The notes beneath the pieces were generated by a model, which saw nothing but the letters and a program-made list of their open reading frames with translations, was not told the origin of the DNA and ran no database searches. A stretch of 64,000 bases of DNA from an uncultured Pseudomonadota bacterium (lineage in GTDB: Bacteria > Myxococcota_A > UBA796 > SXON01), in assembly GCA_903844155.1 (NCBI GenBank), contig CAIMSU010000268.1, forward strand, positions 1-64,000, in the 5' to 3' direction. Position 1 is the stretch's first letter; every line of letters begins with the position of its first letter. Below are positions 26,281 to 36,118 of the stretch, in pieces. The position numbers and the translations under genes are program-made.

Positions 26281-27486
26281 CTACCCACGCGGGTAGATGA
26301 GCGCGCCCGCTCGACGCTGCTCCCATGCCAGCCGTTGCGGCATCCAGGAGCTCATCAGCGTGCGCGGCGCGATGCGCGACATCAGCCCGACCCGGGCCTC
26401 GGTGGAGCCGCAGAGCAGGTCGATGGCGATGGGGTTGTCGACGAATTCATAGGTTTCCGTTCGCCATTTGAAGTGCTGTGGCGCCACCCGCATGGCGGCT
26501 TCCAGGACCACCAGGCCAAGCAGGAACGCCTCCAGGGCGTCCGGGTTGGTGACCACGATTTCGACGCCGTTGCACACCTGCCCCGCGAACTTCTGGAACC
26601 GCGGCTCGAAGGTCGCGGCGCGGAATGTGACACCTTCAAGGCCCGCATCGAGCGCGCCATCGCGACAGAGGCGCGTCATCCGGCCCGCGTCGATGAACGG
26701 CGCGCCGACGAGGTGGAACGGCCGGGTCGTCCCCCTGCCCTCGGAGAGATTCGTGCCTTCGATCAGGCACATCCCAGGGTAGATGAGCGCCGTCTCCAGC
26801 ATCGGCATGTTCGGCGACGGGAAGACCCAGGGCAGGCCCGTCGCGTCGAAACGGGCGCGGGCGTCCCAGCCCTCGCAGGGGATGACCTCGAGGTTCGCGG
26901 CGATCCCGCATTCATCCCGGAAGAACCTCGCAAGCTCTCCCATCGTCATCCCGTGTCGCACCGCGAGCGGATAGGCGCTGACGAAGCTCTCAAACCCAGG
27001 TTGGACGATGTTTCCCTCGATGGTCACCCCGTCGATGGGGTTCGGGCGATCGAGGACAACGATGCGGGTGCCGGTCGTGGCGGCGACCTCCATCATGTAC
27101 CCGAGCGTGGCCTGGTAGGTGTAATACCGGCTTCCAATGTCCTGGATGTCGAACAGCAGCACGTCAAGGTCCGCCAACTGCTCAGGCCGGGGGCGCAACG
27201 AAGCGGCCGTCTTGCCGTAGAGCGAGACGATCTCGGGCGCAGGCCCGCCAGTGCCGACGAGGTGGTGCTCGTCGTCGACGTGGATCATGTCCTGGGCCGT
27301 CGCGTGCAGGCCGTGCTCGGGCGTGAAGATGCGCCGCAGCCGCACGCCCTTTGCCGGGAGCAGGTCCACAAGATGGTCGCAGTCGGCGTCGACGGCGGTG
27401 TGGTTCACCGCGACGCCAACGCGCTCCCCGGCGAGGACCTTCAGGCGGGGAGCGTCTGCGAGGAGGACAGCGAGGCCAGTGCGCAT
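26281..27486 (-). CDS. namZ: DUF1343/NamZ-family exo-beta-N-acetylmuramidase
   Basis: 401 aa. Conserved blocks of the family include FTPEHGLHA (about 54-62), VSLYGK, LLFDIQDIGSRYYTY (about 110-124), DRPNPI, PSPNMPMLETALIYPGMCLIEGTN and LSEGRGTTRPF. NamZ removes MurNAc from non-reducing ends of peptidoglycan fragments. No signal peptide is seen, which suggests it acts on muropeptide fragments brought into the cell. It lies between rutE-like and carboxypeptidase genes, both on the same strand with gaps of 32 and 16 bp, so a three-gene operon is likely. Confidence 0.92.
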   Translation of the reverse strand: MRTGLAVLLADAPRLKVLAGERVGVAVNHTAVDADCDHLVDLLPAKGVRLRRIFTPEHGLHATAQDMIHVDDEHHLVGTGGPAPEIVSLYGKTAASLRPRPEQLADLDVLLFDIQDIGSRYYTYQATLGYMMEVAATTGTRIVVLDRPNPIDGVTIEGNIVQPGFESFVSAYPLAVRHGMTMGELARFFRDECGIAANLEVIPCEGWDARARFDATGLPWVFPSPNMPMLETALIYPGMCLIEGTNLSEGRGTTRPFHLVGAPFIDAGRMTRLCRDGALDAGLEGVTFRAATFEPRFQKFAGQVCNGVEIVVTNPDALEAFLLGLVVLEAAMRVAPQHFKWRTETYEFVDNPIAIDLLCGSTEARVGLMSRIAPRTLMSSWMPQRLAWEQRRAGALIYPRG

Positions 27487-27518
27487 TGTCGGGTTCTAAC
27501 CAGAACCCAACGTGCGCC

Positions 27519-28106
27519 CTACAACACCGTGCAGGTCTCTTCGAAGGTCAGCCGCGGCGAGCGCGGGTAGACCTTGGACGCGTCGCCATGCCCCACGTTG
27601 CAGATGAAGTTGGCCTCGATCCGGCCATCCGGGAAGAACTCCTTGTTCACGCCCGCGGCATCGAAGCCAGACATCGGGCCGACGTCGAAGCCCAGCGCGC
27701 GGGCCGCCATCATGAAGTAGGCGCCTTGCAGCGAGCCATTCCGAAGCGCCGTCTCCCGCGCAAAGCCGGGGTTGCCCGAGAACCAGCCCGAGGCGTCCAT
27801 GAACGGGAACAGCCGGGGGAGATGTTCAAAAAAGCGCAGGTCAAAGCCGATGATCGCGGTGACGGGAGCGGCTTCGGTCTTGGCACGGTTGCCCTCCATG
27901 AGGTGGGGAACCAGGCGAGCCTTCGCCTCGGCCGTGCGTACAAAGACGAACCGCGCAGGCAGGCAGTTGAGCGACGTGGGGCCCATCTTGGCGAGCTCGT
28001 AGATCGCGTGGACGTCGGCGTCCGTGACCGGCTGGTCGTTCCAGCCGTTCTGGGTGCGGGCTTCGGTGAAGAGCTGTGCGAGGGCGTCGGAAGAGAGCGC
28101 GGGCAT
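27519..28106 (-). CDS. rutE: Nitroreductase-family protein, RutE-like (malonic semialdehyde reductase type)
   Basis: 195 aa, matching RutE (196). FMN-binding blocks are conserved: LFTEARTQNGW, GPTSLNCLPARFVFVR, the EGNRAKTEAAPV segment, RNGSLQGAYFMMAARALGFDVGPMSGFD and the closing PRSPRLTFEE. RutE reduces malonic semialdehyde to 3-hydroxypropionate in pyrimidine breakdown. No other rut genes are present, so a general NAD(P)H-dependent semialdehyde or nitro-compound reductase is equally possible. The ATG at 28106 was preferred to upstream in-frame codons because the family begins at MPALSSDALAQLF. Confidence 0.87.
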   Translation of the reverse strand: MPALSSDALAQLFTEARTQNGWNDQPVTDADVHAIYELAKMGPTSLNCLPARFVFVRTAEAKARLVPHLMEGNRAKTEAAPVTAIIGFDLRFFEHLPRLFPFMDASGWFSGNPGFARETALRNGSLQGAYFMMAARALGFDVGPMSGFDAAGVNKEFFPDGRIEANFICNVGHGDASKVYPRSPRLTFEETCTVL

Positions 28107-28248
28107 CGAGACTCCGGGTTGAGGGGTGGACCATTTATTCGCACGAACGCTGTTCGTCATCACTTCTTTTTAGGAAGCTGGCGTCACCGAGTGTTTTTCT
28201 TCCGCGGGCGGGCCCGCCGCGCTCGGTGCCGCTCGCTAAGGGGCCGTC

Positions 28249-29133
28249 GTGCTGACCCCCGAAGAGCTTCGCCAGATCCGACGCCTGCATGTGCAGGCCG
28301 GGCGGCGCGTGGACTCCCTGCTCCAGGGCGAGTACCGGTCGGCCTTCAAGGGCTCGGGCATGGAGTTTGATGAGGTCCGACCGTACGTTCCGGGGGACGA
28401 AGTACGGCGGATCGACTGGAATGTCACGGCGAGGACCGGGGAGCCGTTCGTGAAGACGTTCAAGGAGGAGCGGGAGTTGACGTTGCTCCTGCTGATGGAC
28501 GTCTCCGGGTCGGTGCGCTTCGGTGGCGGCGGCCGCGATGGAAGGACGGACAAACGGCTGCAATTGGCCCGGGCGGCGGGCGGGCTCGCGTTCTCCGCGC
28601 TGCGGAGCGGCGATCGCGTTGGCCTGCTGACGTTCACGGACAAGGTCGAAAAGTACCTTCCCCCCCGCAAGTCTCGCGGCCACGGCTGGCAGGTGATCCA
28701 GGCCGCGTTCGCCTCCTCGACCCTCGGGAAGACGAACCTCGCGACCGCGCTCGCGTTAACGCGGCAGGTGCTCAAACGCCGAAGCGTGGTCGTCATCCTG
28801 TCCGACTTCCAGGCCCCGAACTTCGAGCCCGACCTCGCCGCGCTCGCGCGCAAGCACACCACCCACGCCCTGCTCGTCCACGACCCGCTGGAGAACAAGT
28901 TGCCCGACCTCGGGCTCTTTGCGCTCTCGGACGCCGAGGGCGGAGGCGTGCGCACCATCGGCGGCGGTGCGCTGGACCTCGCCGGCCCGGTCGACCGCCG
29001 GCTCAAGGACCTGCGACGACTCGGGGTCCGCGCCAGCCCCCTGTCCACGGCCGAGGATGCTTTTCTTCGTCTCCAACGCCACTTTGCGGCCCGAGGCGCC
29101 GGCAGCGCGACGGGCGACGGGGGTCGCGGTTGA
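28249..29133 (+). CDS. DUF58 protein with vWA-like domain
   Basis: 294 aa from GTG, preceded by AAGGGG. The DUF58 signature GSGMEFDEVRPYVPGDEVRRIDWN appears at about 37-60, and a MIDAS-like DVSGS at about 84-88 with a later Thr and Asp (LSDF) suggests an intact metal site. These proteins are normally preceded by a MoxR AAA+ ATPase. Here none is adjacent; the next gene upstream is the divergent rutE-like gene. Its stop overlaps the start of the following lipoprotein (TTGA). It opens a four-gene Bat-type unit. Confidence 0.9.
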   Translation: MLTPEELRQIRRLHVQAGRRVDSLLQGEYRSAFKGSGMEFDEVRPYVPGDEVRRIDWNVTARTGEPFVKTFKEERELTLLLLMDVSGSVRFGGGGRDGRTDKRLQLARAAGGLAFSALRSGDRVGLLTFTDKVEKYLPPRKSRGHGWQVIQAAFASSTLGKTNLATALALTRQVLKRRSVVVILSDFQAPNFEPDLAALARKHTTHALLVHDPLENKLPDLGLFALSDAEGGGVRTIGGGALDLAGPVDRRLKDLRRLGVRASPLSTAEDAFLRLQRHFAARGAGSATGDGGRG

Positions 29134-29978
29134 TCCGCTGGCTCGCCTTCGGGCTCCTCCTGAGCAGCCTCCCGGCGTGCCGGACCACGCCCCCGCCCGT
29201 GGCCCCCGCCGCGCCCGTGTGGGTGGAGGCGCGCAAGGTGGACGACGGCAAGGCCGTCCACGTCCACGCGCCTGCGGGTACCGTGATGCCGCCGGTAGAC
29301 GGGCTGACGATCACGCAGAGCAGCATCGGCGACGATGGCACCGCCGTCTGGGACGTGACCGGGAAGAAGGGAAGCTACATCCTCAACGTCCCGGGACCCG
29401 ACCAGAAGCCCGTGCCGGTCTACGTGGACATCGGGGTCGACGGGCCGACGGGCGGGGCGATGGCGGACCTCGCATCGCCCGCCCCGAAGTCGCCTCCGGT
29501 GTGGCCCTACGTCCTCGCCAGCGTCCTCGGGCTTGCCACCGTCGTCGCCGCGGCGATCGCCGCCTGGAAGAAGTGGCGGCCGATCCCACCCGCACCGCCG
29601 CCGGAGCCTGCCGACGTCACCGCGCTCCGGGAGTGGAACCGCCTGCGAGCGCGCGACGACCTCGCGCCCGCGGAGCTTGCCCTTGAACTATCGGCTGTAT
29701 ACCGTCGCTATCTCGACGCAACTCGCGTCTGGCCCGCCACCTCGCGCACCACCCGCGAGATCCTCGACCACCTGAGCGCGGAGCTCACCGTCTCCGAGTT
29801 GGACTGCGCCCGCCGCCTGCTATCGGCGATGGACCTGGTGAAGTTCGCGGACCGCGAGGCCCAGGCGTCGATGTTCGAGCAGCTTGACGCCGACTTCCGT
29901 CGCCTGGTCACGCCCGCCCGTGCGTACGACCCGGGCGCGGAGCTTGGCCGAAAGGCCGATCGGCGGCCGGGTGTTTGA
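29130..29978 (+). CDS. Membrane lipoprotein of the Bat cluster (DUF4381-like)
   Basis: 282 aa from a TTG overlapping the DUF58 stop. Signal peptide with lipobox-like LSSLPAC (Cys near residue 17), a beta domain of about 100 residues, one transmembrane helix (WPYVLASVLGLATVVAAAIAAW, about 127-148), then a cytosolic helical domain with the VYRRYLD and SRTTREIL segments typical of DUF4381. The domain order fits the protein usually found between DUF58 and BatA genes. The GTG of batA overlaps its 3' end by a few bases. Confidence 0.82.
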   Translation: MIRWLAFGLLLSSLPACRTTPPPVAPAAPVWVEARKVDDGKAVHVHAPAGTVMPPVDGLTITQSSIGDDGTAVWDVTGKKGSYILNVPGPDQKPVPVYVDIGVDGPTGGAMADLASPAPKSPPVWPYVLASVLGLATVVAAAIAAWKKWRPIPPAPPPEPADVTALREWNRLRARDDLAPAELALELSAVYRRYLDATRVWPATSRTTREILDHLSAELTVSELDCARRLLSAMDLVKFADREAQASMFEQLDADFRRLVTPARAYDPGAELGRKADRRPGV

Positions 29979-30912
29979 ATTCGCTGCTCGCCTGTGGCTC
30001 CTGGCGCTCCCGCTCGCGCTGATGCCCGTGGTCGCGTGGTTTCGCCCCCATGCCCTGCGCTTTCCAGGCGTCGTGCAGGCCGCCCGCACCGCGCCCACTG
30101 CCATCGCGCAGCTTCGCACCCTCGCCAGCGTGCTCCCGGCGTTGCTCGACGGCGTCGCCATCGGCCTCACCGTCGTCGCCCTCGCCCGCCCCCAGCACAT
30201 CGAACACGAGACCATAAGGGATTCCGATGGGCTCGACATCCTGCTCGCGATCGACACCTCCGGGTCCATGAAATCCCCCGACATGGGGCGCGGTCTCTCT
30301 CCGGTCACCCGGTTGGACGCCGCGAAAGAGGTCATGGGCCGATTTGTCGAGGCGCGACCGGACGATCGCGTGGGCCTGCTCGTCTTCGGTCAGGAAGCGT
30401 TCGTGCAGGTCCCGCCAACGTTGGATTCCTCGACGCTTGTCGACTTCATCAGCGAGCTGGACATCGGGATGGCGGGGCCGAACGCGACCGCTGTCGGCGA
30501 CGCGATCGCGGTCGGCGTGAAGCGGCTGAAGGACCTGAAGGCACCGTCCAAGCTGCTGATCCTGGTGACGGACGGCAAGTCCAACTCCGGGACGGTGCAG
30601 CCCATCGACGCGGCCAGGGCGGCGAAGGCGCTCGGCGTGAAGATCTACACCATCGGCGTCGGCACCTCGCGGATCGACGATCAGGAGCTGCAAGCGGTCG
30701 CCGAAACGACAGGTGGCAGCTACTATTCAGCGCCGACCGAAAGCCAGCTCGCCAAGGTCTACAGCGACATCGACAAGAACGAAAAGACGACCGCGAAGGT
30801 CCACGAGTACGTCCATCGCGACGAGCTGTACGCGGATTGGCTCTGGCCAGCGCTGGGCACGTTCTGCCTCGCGTTTGGCCTCTCGAGCAGCCTGCTTCGG
30901 CGGTTGCCATGA
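29971..30912 (+). CDS. batA: BatA-like von Willebrand factor A membrane protein
   Basis: 313 aa from GTG 29971, which overlaps the preceding gene by 8 bp; extending further left gives a sequence antiparallel to the preceding gene. Two N-terminal transmembrane helices, then a vWA domain with a complete MIDAS: DTSGSMK (about 93-99), a central Thr and VTDGKSN (about 195-201), and a final C-terminal helix. BatA-type proteins face the periplasm and work with MoxR ATPases as chaperone-like complexes. Stop overlaps batB start (ATGA). Confidence 0.92.
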   Translation: MFEFAARLWLLALPLALMPVVAWFRPHALRFPGVVQAARTAPTAIAQLRTLASVLPALLDGVAIGLTVVALARPQHIEHETIRDSDGLDILLAIDTSGSMKSPDMGRGLSPVTRLDAAKEVMGRFVEARPDDRVGLLVFGQEAFVQVPPTLDSSTLVDFISELDIGMAGPNATAVGDAIAVGVKRLKDLKAPSKLLILVTDGKSNSGTVQPIDAARAAKALGVKIYTIGVGTSRIDDQELQAVAETTGGSYYSAPTESQLAKVYSDIDKNEKTTAKVHEYVHRDELYADWLWPALGTFCLAFGLSSSLLRRLP

Positions 30913-31907
30913 CCTGGGCGCACGCCGAATGGCTCTGGACGCTGCTGGTGGCGCCGGTCCTCGCGGTCCTTGCGCTTTGGGCGTGGCGTCGCCGGGCCTC
31001 GGCGCTCTCGGCGGTCGCAAGCCCGACGATGCTCGACGCCTTGATGTCACCGGCGGTCGGCTTCTCGAGGGCGATGCAGGCGATCCTGGCACCCGTGGTC
31101 GCCCTGGGCATCGCGATCGCGCTTGCCGGCCCGCGGCTCGGGTTCGACTGGGAGCAGACGAAGATGGAGGGCGTGAGCATCGTCGCCGTCCTCGACGTGA
31201 GCCGCTCGATGGACGCGCAGGACGTGAGCCCCTCGCGCCTCGTCGTCGCACAGCGGGAATTGCAGGACTTCTCGGCACTCTTGCGGGGCGACGGCATCGG
31301 ACTCGTGGTGTTCGCTCAGGGCGCCTGGACGCGCATCCCGCTGACGACCGACTACGCGACGTGGCGCTGGGCGCTAGCCGATACGGCGACCGACACCATC
31401 CGCGCGCAGGGCACGTCGCTCTCGGGTGCGCTGGACGCGGCGCTCAAGCTGCTTGAGAAGGCTGACGGAAACGGGAAGGCGATCCTGCTTGTTTCCGACG
31501 GCGAGGACCACGACGACGACGCTACGCTAAGCGCCGCCCTCGGCCGCGTGACCGCTGCGCACGCCCACGTCTACGCGCTCGGCGTCGGCACCACCGCCGG
31601 GGCGCCGATCCCGGTCGAAGGCGGTGGATTCAAGAAGGACGACGCCGGAAGTGTGGTCGTCTCCAAGCTCGACGAGGCCCGCCTCACCCGCATCGCGCAG
31701 GCGACCGGCGGCGCCTACGTGAAGTCGGTGCCGGGCGACGGCGACGTGCGCGGGATCTACGAGACCGAGATCCGTGGCAAGCTGACGGCGTCGGAGCGGG
31801 GCGTGCGTCGCGACAAGCTCTGGCACGAACAGTACGCGTGGCCGCTGGGTTTCGCGCTGGTGGGAATGGTGATCAGCGCGGCGCTGGGGATCCGACGGCG
31901 GGGGTGA
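30909..31907 (+). CDS. batB: BatB-like von Willebrand factor A membrane protein
   Basis: 332 aa. Two N-terminal transmembrane helices, vWA domain with MIDAS DVSRSMD (about 97-103), central Thr and VSDGEDHDDD (about 194-203), and a C-terminal transmembrane helix with a basic tail. Adjacent and homologous to batA. No TPR-containing batC/batE or batD follow; the gene ends at a convergent intergenic region holding the 140-bp repeat. Confidence 0.92.
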   Translation: MTWAHAEWLWTLLVAPVLAVLALWAWRRRASALSAVASPTMLDALMSPAVGFSRAMQAILAPVVALGIAIALAGPRLGFDWEQTKMEGVSIVAVLDVSRSMDAQDVSPSRLVVAQRELQDFSALLRGDGIGLVVFAQGAWTRIPLTTDYATWRWALADTATDTIRAQGTSLSGALDAALKLLEKADGNGKAILLVSDGEDHDDDATLSAALGRVTAAHAHVYALGVGTTAGAPIPVEGGGFKKDDAGSVVVSKLDEARLTRIAQATGGAYVKSVPGDGDVRGIYETEIRGKLTASERGVRRDKLWHEQYAWPLGFALVGMVISAALGIRRRG

Positions 31908-31922
31908 CCCTTCCCGTCCTCC

Positions 31923-32131
31923 GCGCCGCGAAGCCAGCAAGCGAACCGGAACGTGCCCACCCCAGGTCACGCCATTCTCAGGTCCCCGCACCCGGCCGGG
32001 GTTTTGGAGGGCGGCACGGCGTACTCGCCGTAACGACCGAACAAAACCCACTTTATTCGGGTACTCCCGAATAAAGTTAGGCCGGCCCGCGGCGCCCCGC
32101 GCCGCGAAGCCAGCAAGCGAACCGGAACGGG
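31923..32131. repeat. Paired 32-bp direct repeats at the edges of the 140-bp repeat, copy C
   Basis: The segment GCCGCGAAGCCAGCAAGCGA plus ACCGGAACG occurs at about 31925-31954 and again at about 32102-32131. The second is the end of the 140-bp repeat, so the first is a partial second unit: here the element is present as a truncated tandem. Confidence 0.75.
31977..32118 (-). repeat. 140-bp dispersed repeat, copy C, inverted
   Basis: Reverse-complement copy of 7326-7467. The hairpin at 32050-32077 has the same perfect 12-bp arms, and the flanking GGAGGGCGGCACGGCGTACT, CGACCGAACAAAACCCA and GAAGCCAGCAAGC blocks are preserved. Like copies A and B it lies between convergent genes (batB and yebC). 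Confidence 0.88.
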
Positions 32132-32144
32132 CCGAATTCCCATA

Positions 32145-32160
32145 AAACCCGATCGGGTTT
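32145..32160 (-). terminator. Probable terminator hairpin of yebC
   Basis: AAACCCGATCGGGTTT is a perfect palindrome touching the yebC stop codon and followed on the minus strand by TTAT. The stem is short (6 bp with a GATC loop) and the U-run is only four bases, so strength is uncertain. Confidence 0.5.
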
Positions 32161-32858
32161 CATCCTAGCGCGACATACACCCGGTGAACGTCGTCATTCT
32201 CGTCGATCGCGTTGACCCAGGCCTCGATCTCCTTGCGCTGGTCGTCGTCCACGGTCACGGGGTTCTTCGCAACCCACGCCATCTCAGCTGAGCTGATGAG
32301 CCAGCCCGCGGCTTCGAGCGCCTTGCGGACGGTGTCCAGATCGGTCGTCTCGCAGATGAACTCAGCACCCGCCTCGGGGTTCTCCGCGTCGATCTTCACG
32401 TCCTGCGCACCGGCCTCGATCGCGGCCTCCTCACCGTCCGCACGCTCCGGGTGGCTCGCCTCGATGACGCCGACGCGGTCGAACATCCACTGGACGCTGC
32501 CGATCTGGCCCTTCCGGAAGAGCACGCGAATATCAGCCGCAGTCCGGTTCTTGTTGTCGGTCAGGCACTCGACGATGATCGGCACCTGGTGCGGCGTGAA
32601 GCCCTCGAAGAACAGGGTTTCGTACTGCACGTTTCCGTCGAGCAGTCCGGCTCCGCGCTTGATCGCACGATCGATGGTCTCCCGCGTCATCGACTGCTTT
32701 CGAGCGGCCTCAAGCGCTGCCCGCAGGCGCGGGTTGTTGACGGGATTCGGGTCACCCCCGCGCGCGGCGACGGTGATCTCCTTCGACAACCGGGTGAACA
32801 AGGCACCTTTCGCGGCACCGGCAGCAACGCGGCCGGCGTGTTTCCATTGGGCTCCCAT
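32160..32858 (-). CDS. yebC: YebC/TACO1-family protein
   Basis: 232 aa. AGGAG lies 6 nt before the ATG at 32858. The sequence contains the family's LFTRLSKEITVAAR, NPRLRAALEAARKQSMTRETIDRAIKRG, FEGFTPHQVPIIVECLTDNKNRT and the C-terminal DDVHRVYVAL. Members act as translation factors for difficult (e.g. proline) codons or as DNA-binding regulators. Slightly short of the standard opening (MGAQWKHAG instead of MAGHSKWAN). The upstream 45 bp are shared with the divergent FG-GAP lipoprotein gene. Confidence 0.92.
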   Translation of the reverse strand: MGAQWKHAGRVAAGAAKGALFTRLSKEITVAARGGDPNPVNNPRLRAALEAARKQSMTRETIDRAIKRGAGLLDGNVQYETLFFEGFTPHQVPIIVECLTDNKNRTAADIRVLFRKGQIGSVQWMFDRVGVIEASHPERADGEEAAIEAGAQDVKIDAENPEAGAEFICETTDLDTVRKALEAAGWLISSAEMAWVAKNPVTVDDDQRKEIEAWVNAIDENDDVHRVYVALG

Positions 32859-32903
32859 CACGACTCCTGACCGGGCGGGTAACCCGGCTATGCTGCTTCG
32901 CAC

Positions 32904-34319
32904 GTGGTCTCGTCCCGCTTCCTCCGCCCCCTGCTCATCGCGTCCGTGGCCTCCGGGTTGCCGGCTTGCTCGCTGCGCGCCCGCACGCTGGACCTCGACG
33001 GCGATGGGTACACGGCTTCCGACTGCGACGACACCCGTGCCAGCGTCCACCCAGGCGCGGACGAGGTCTGCGACGGCGCAGACAACGACTGCAACGGGCT
33101 GGTCGACGAGGGCGGAGCATGCGCGAGCATGACGACGGACAGCGCCCGGGTCCAGATCACCGCCGAGGGTTCGCTCGGGCCGACGCTCACCGTCGGACAG
33201 CTCGATGGCGACGGGTTCGGCGACGTGTTGGTCGAGGCCACGCTCGGGAGCAGCCCGGGGGTGTGCCTGGTGCCCGGGGCGCGACTGGTCGACAGCGTGG
33301 CCGGCGGGCTCGGGAGCACCGCGGCGATGGCGGACGCGGGCACGTGCTGGGCGGCAGACCAGCGGATCCTCGGGCTGGCGGTGACGTCGGCCGCGCCGTT
33401 CGGGGTCACCTCGAGCGACGTGGCGTGGGTGCTGTCGGTCGGCGATGGGCTCTGCGCCGTGAACCCGTTCGGCACCGGCGACACGGTCGCGGGCGAGGCG
33501 TTCGGCTGCACCAGTCTGAGCGCGTGGACCTCGCTGCCGGACGCGCCCACCGGCGGGGTGCAGTCGTTCGGGACGGCCGACGCCTCAACGGCCGCGTTGA
33601 TGGCGAGGACCGCGACCGGCCTTGGCATCGCCCGACCAACGGGGCCCGCGAACGACCCCGGCACGTTCTGGGCGCTCGCGACGACAACGCCCCTCGTGGG
33701 GGCGATCGGAGGCGATGACGTAGACGGGGACGGCATCGCCGACATCGTCGCCGCGGACAGCACCGACGTGTGGGTCGTGTCCTCCGACCTCGGCATCACA
33801 GCGCCGCTGCTCCTCGCCGCCAGCCAGCACCTGCCGATGGCCGCCGGTGAAACTGGTGTATTCCTTCCCGGCGACATCGACGGCGACGGGGTCAAGGACT
33901 GGGCCGTCAACGACCCGAACCGGCTCGCCATCTTCGCCAACGGCCAGCAGATCGCGACCCTCGGTCCTGTCCAGACGGCGACCTCGGCGGGCGATTTCAA
34001 CGGGGACGGCCGCGACGATCTGGCCGTTCGCTACACTTTTGCATCCGTCGCCGGCATCCTCCTCGGCCCGATGAACGGCGCCGTCGACGACATCCGGATC
34101 TCGTCGGGCCTGTCGACCTTTGCCGAGGGCCTCGGCGCCATCGACGTCGACCGCGACGGCCTCACCGATCTCTGGCTAATCGACCCGGGTAGCGGCTCGG
34201 GCCGCGACACGGGCGGCGACAGCGGCGGTGGCTCCAGCAACGGCATCCTGTACCTGCTCGACGGCTTCCCGATCACCGCGGTGGGCGGCCGGTCGGACAC
34301 TGGCGTGCTCTCCAACTGA
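32904..34319 (+). CDS. Lipoprotein with MopE-type metal-binding motif and FG-GAP-like repeats
   Basis: 471 aa from GTG. Lipobox ASGLPAC (Cys near residue 22). Then the MopE-type motif, DLDGDGYTASDCDDT ... PGADEVCDGADNDCNG (about 30-65), abundant in myxobacterial surface proteins. The rest has calcium-binding DxDGDG/DFNGDG loops spaced as in FG-GAP/VCBS beta-propellers (QLDGDG, DVDGDG, DIDGDG, DFNGDG, DVDRDG), five visible repeats. Probably a surface-exposed calcium-binding propeller. The C-terminus carries Asp/Gly/Ser linkers. Confidence 0.87.
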   Translation: MVSSRFLRPLLIASVASGLPACSLRARTLDLDGDGYTASDCDDTRASVHPGADEVCDGADNDCNGLVDEGGACASMTTDSARVQITAEGSLGPTLTVGQLDGDGFGDVLVEATLGSSPGVCLVPGARLVDSVAGGLGSTAAMADAGTCWAADQRILGLAVTSAAPFGVTSSDVAWVLSVGDGLCAVNPFGTGDTVAGEAFGCTSLSAWTSLPDAPTGGVQSFGTADASTAALMARTATGLGIARPTGPANDPGTFWALATTTPLVGAIGGDDVDGDGIADIVAADSTDVWVVSSDLGITAPLLLAASQHLPMAAGETGVFLPGDIDGDGVKDWAVNDPNRLAIFANGQQIATLGPVQTATSAGDFNGDGRDDLAVRYTFASVAGILLGPMNGAVDDIRISSGLSTFAEGLGAIDVDRDGLTDLWLIDPGSGSGRDTGGDSGGGSSNGILYLLDGFPITAVGGRSDTGVLSN

Positions 34320-34344
34320 TCGCGGCCATCGGTTAGTCACCCAC

Positions 34345-36056
<1,712 letters not shown>

Positions 36057-36118
36057 GGCCGGAGCTACCGTTGGCCCGAGGGGCCACCCGCCCGCGTCCT
36101 TGATACCCGCCGCTCTGC

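Noticed and set aside
28195-28225. GC-rich near-palindrome as terminator
   Set aside because: Symmetry is imperfect and the T-run is on the wrong side for either neighbouring gene.
29994-30908. Long N-terminal extension of BatB reading leftward
   Set aside because: Antiphase to batA; true start is the ATG overlapping the batA stop.
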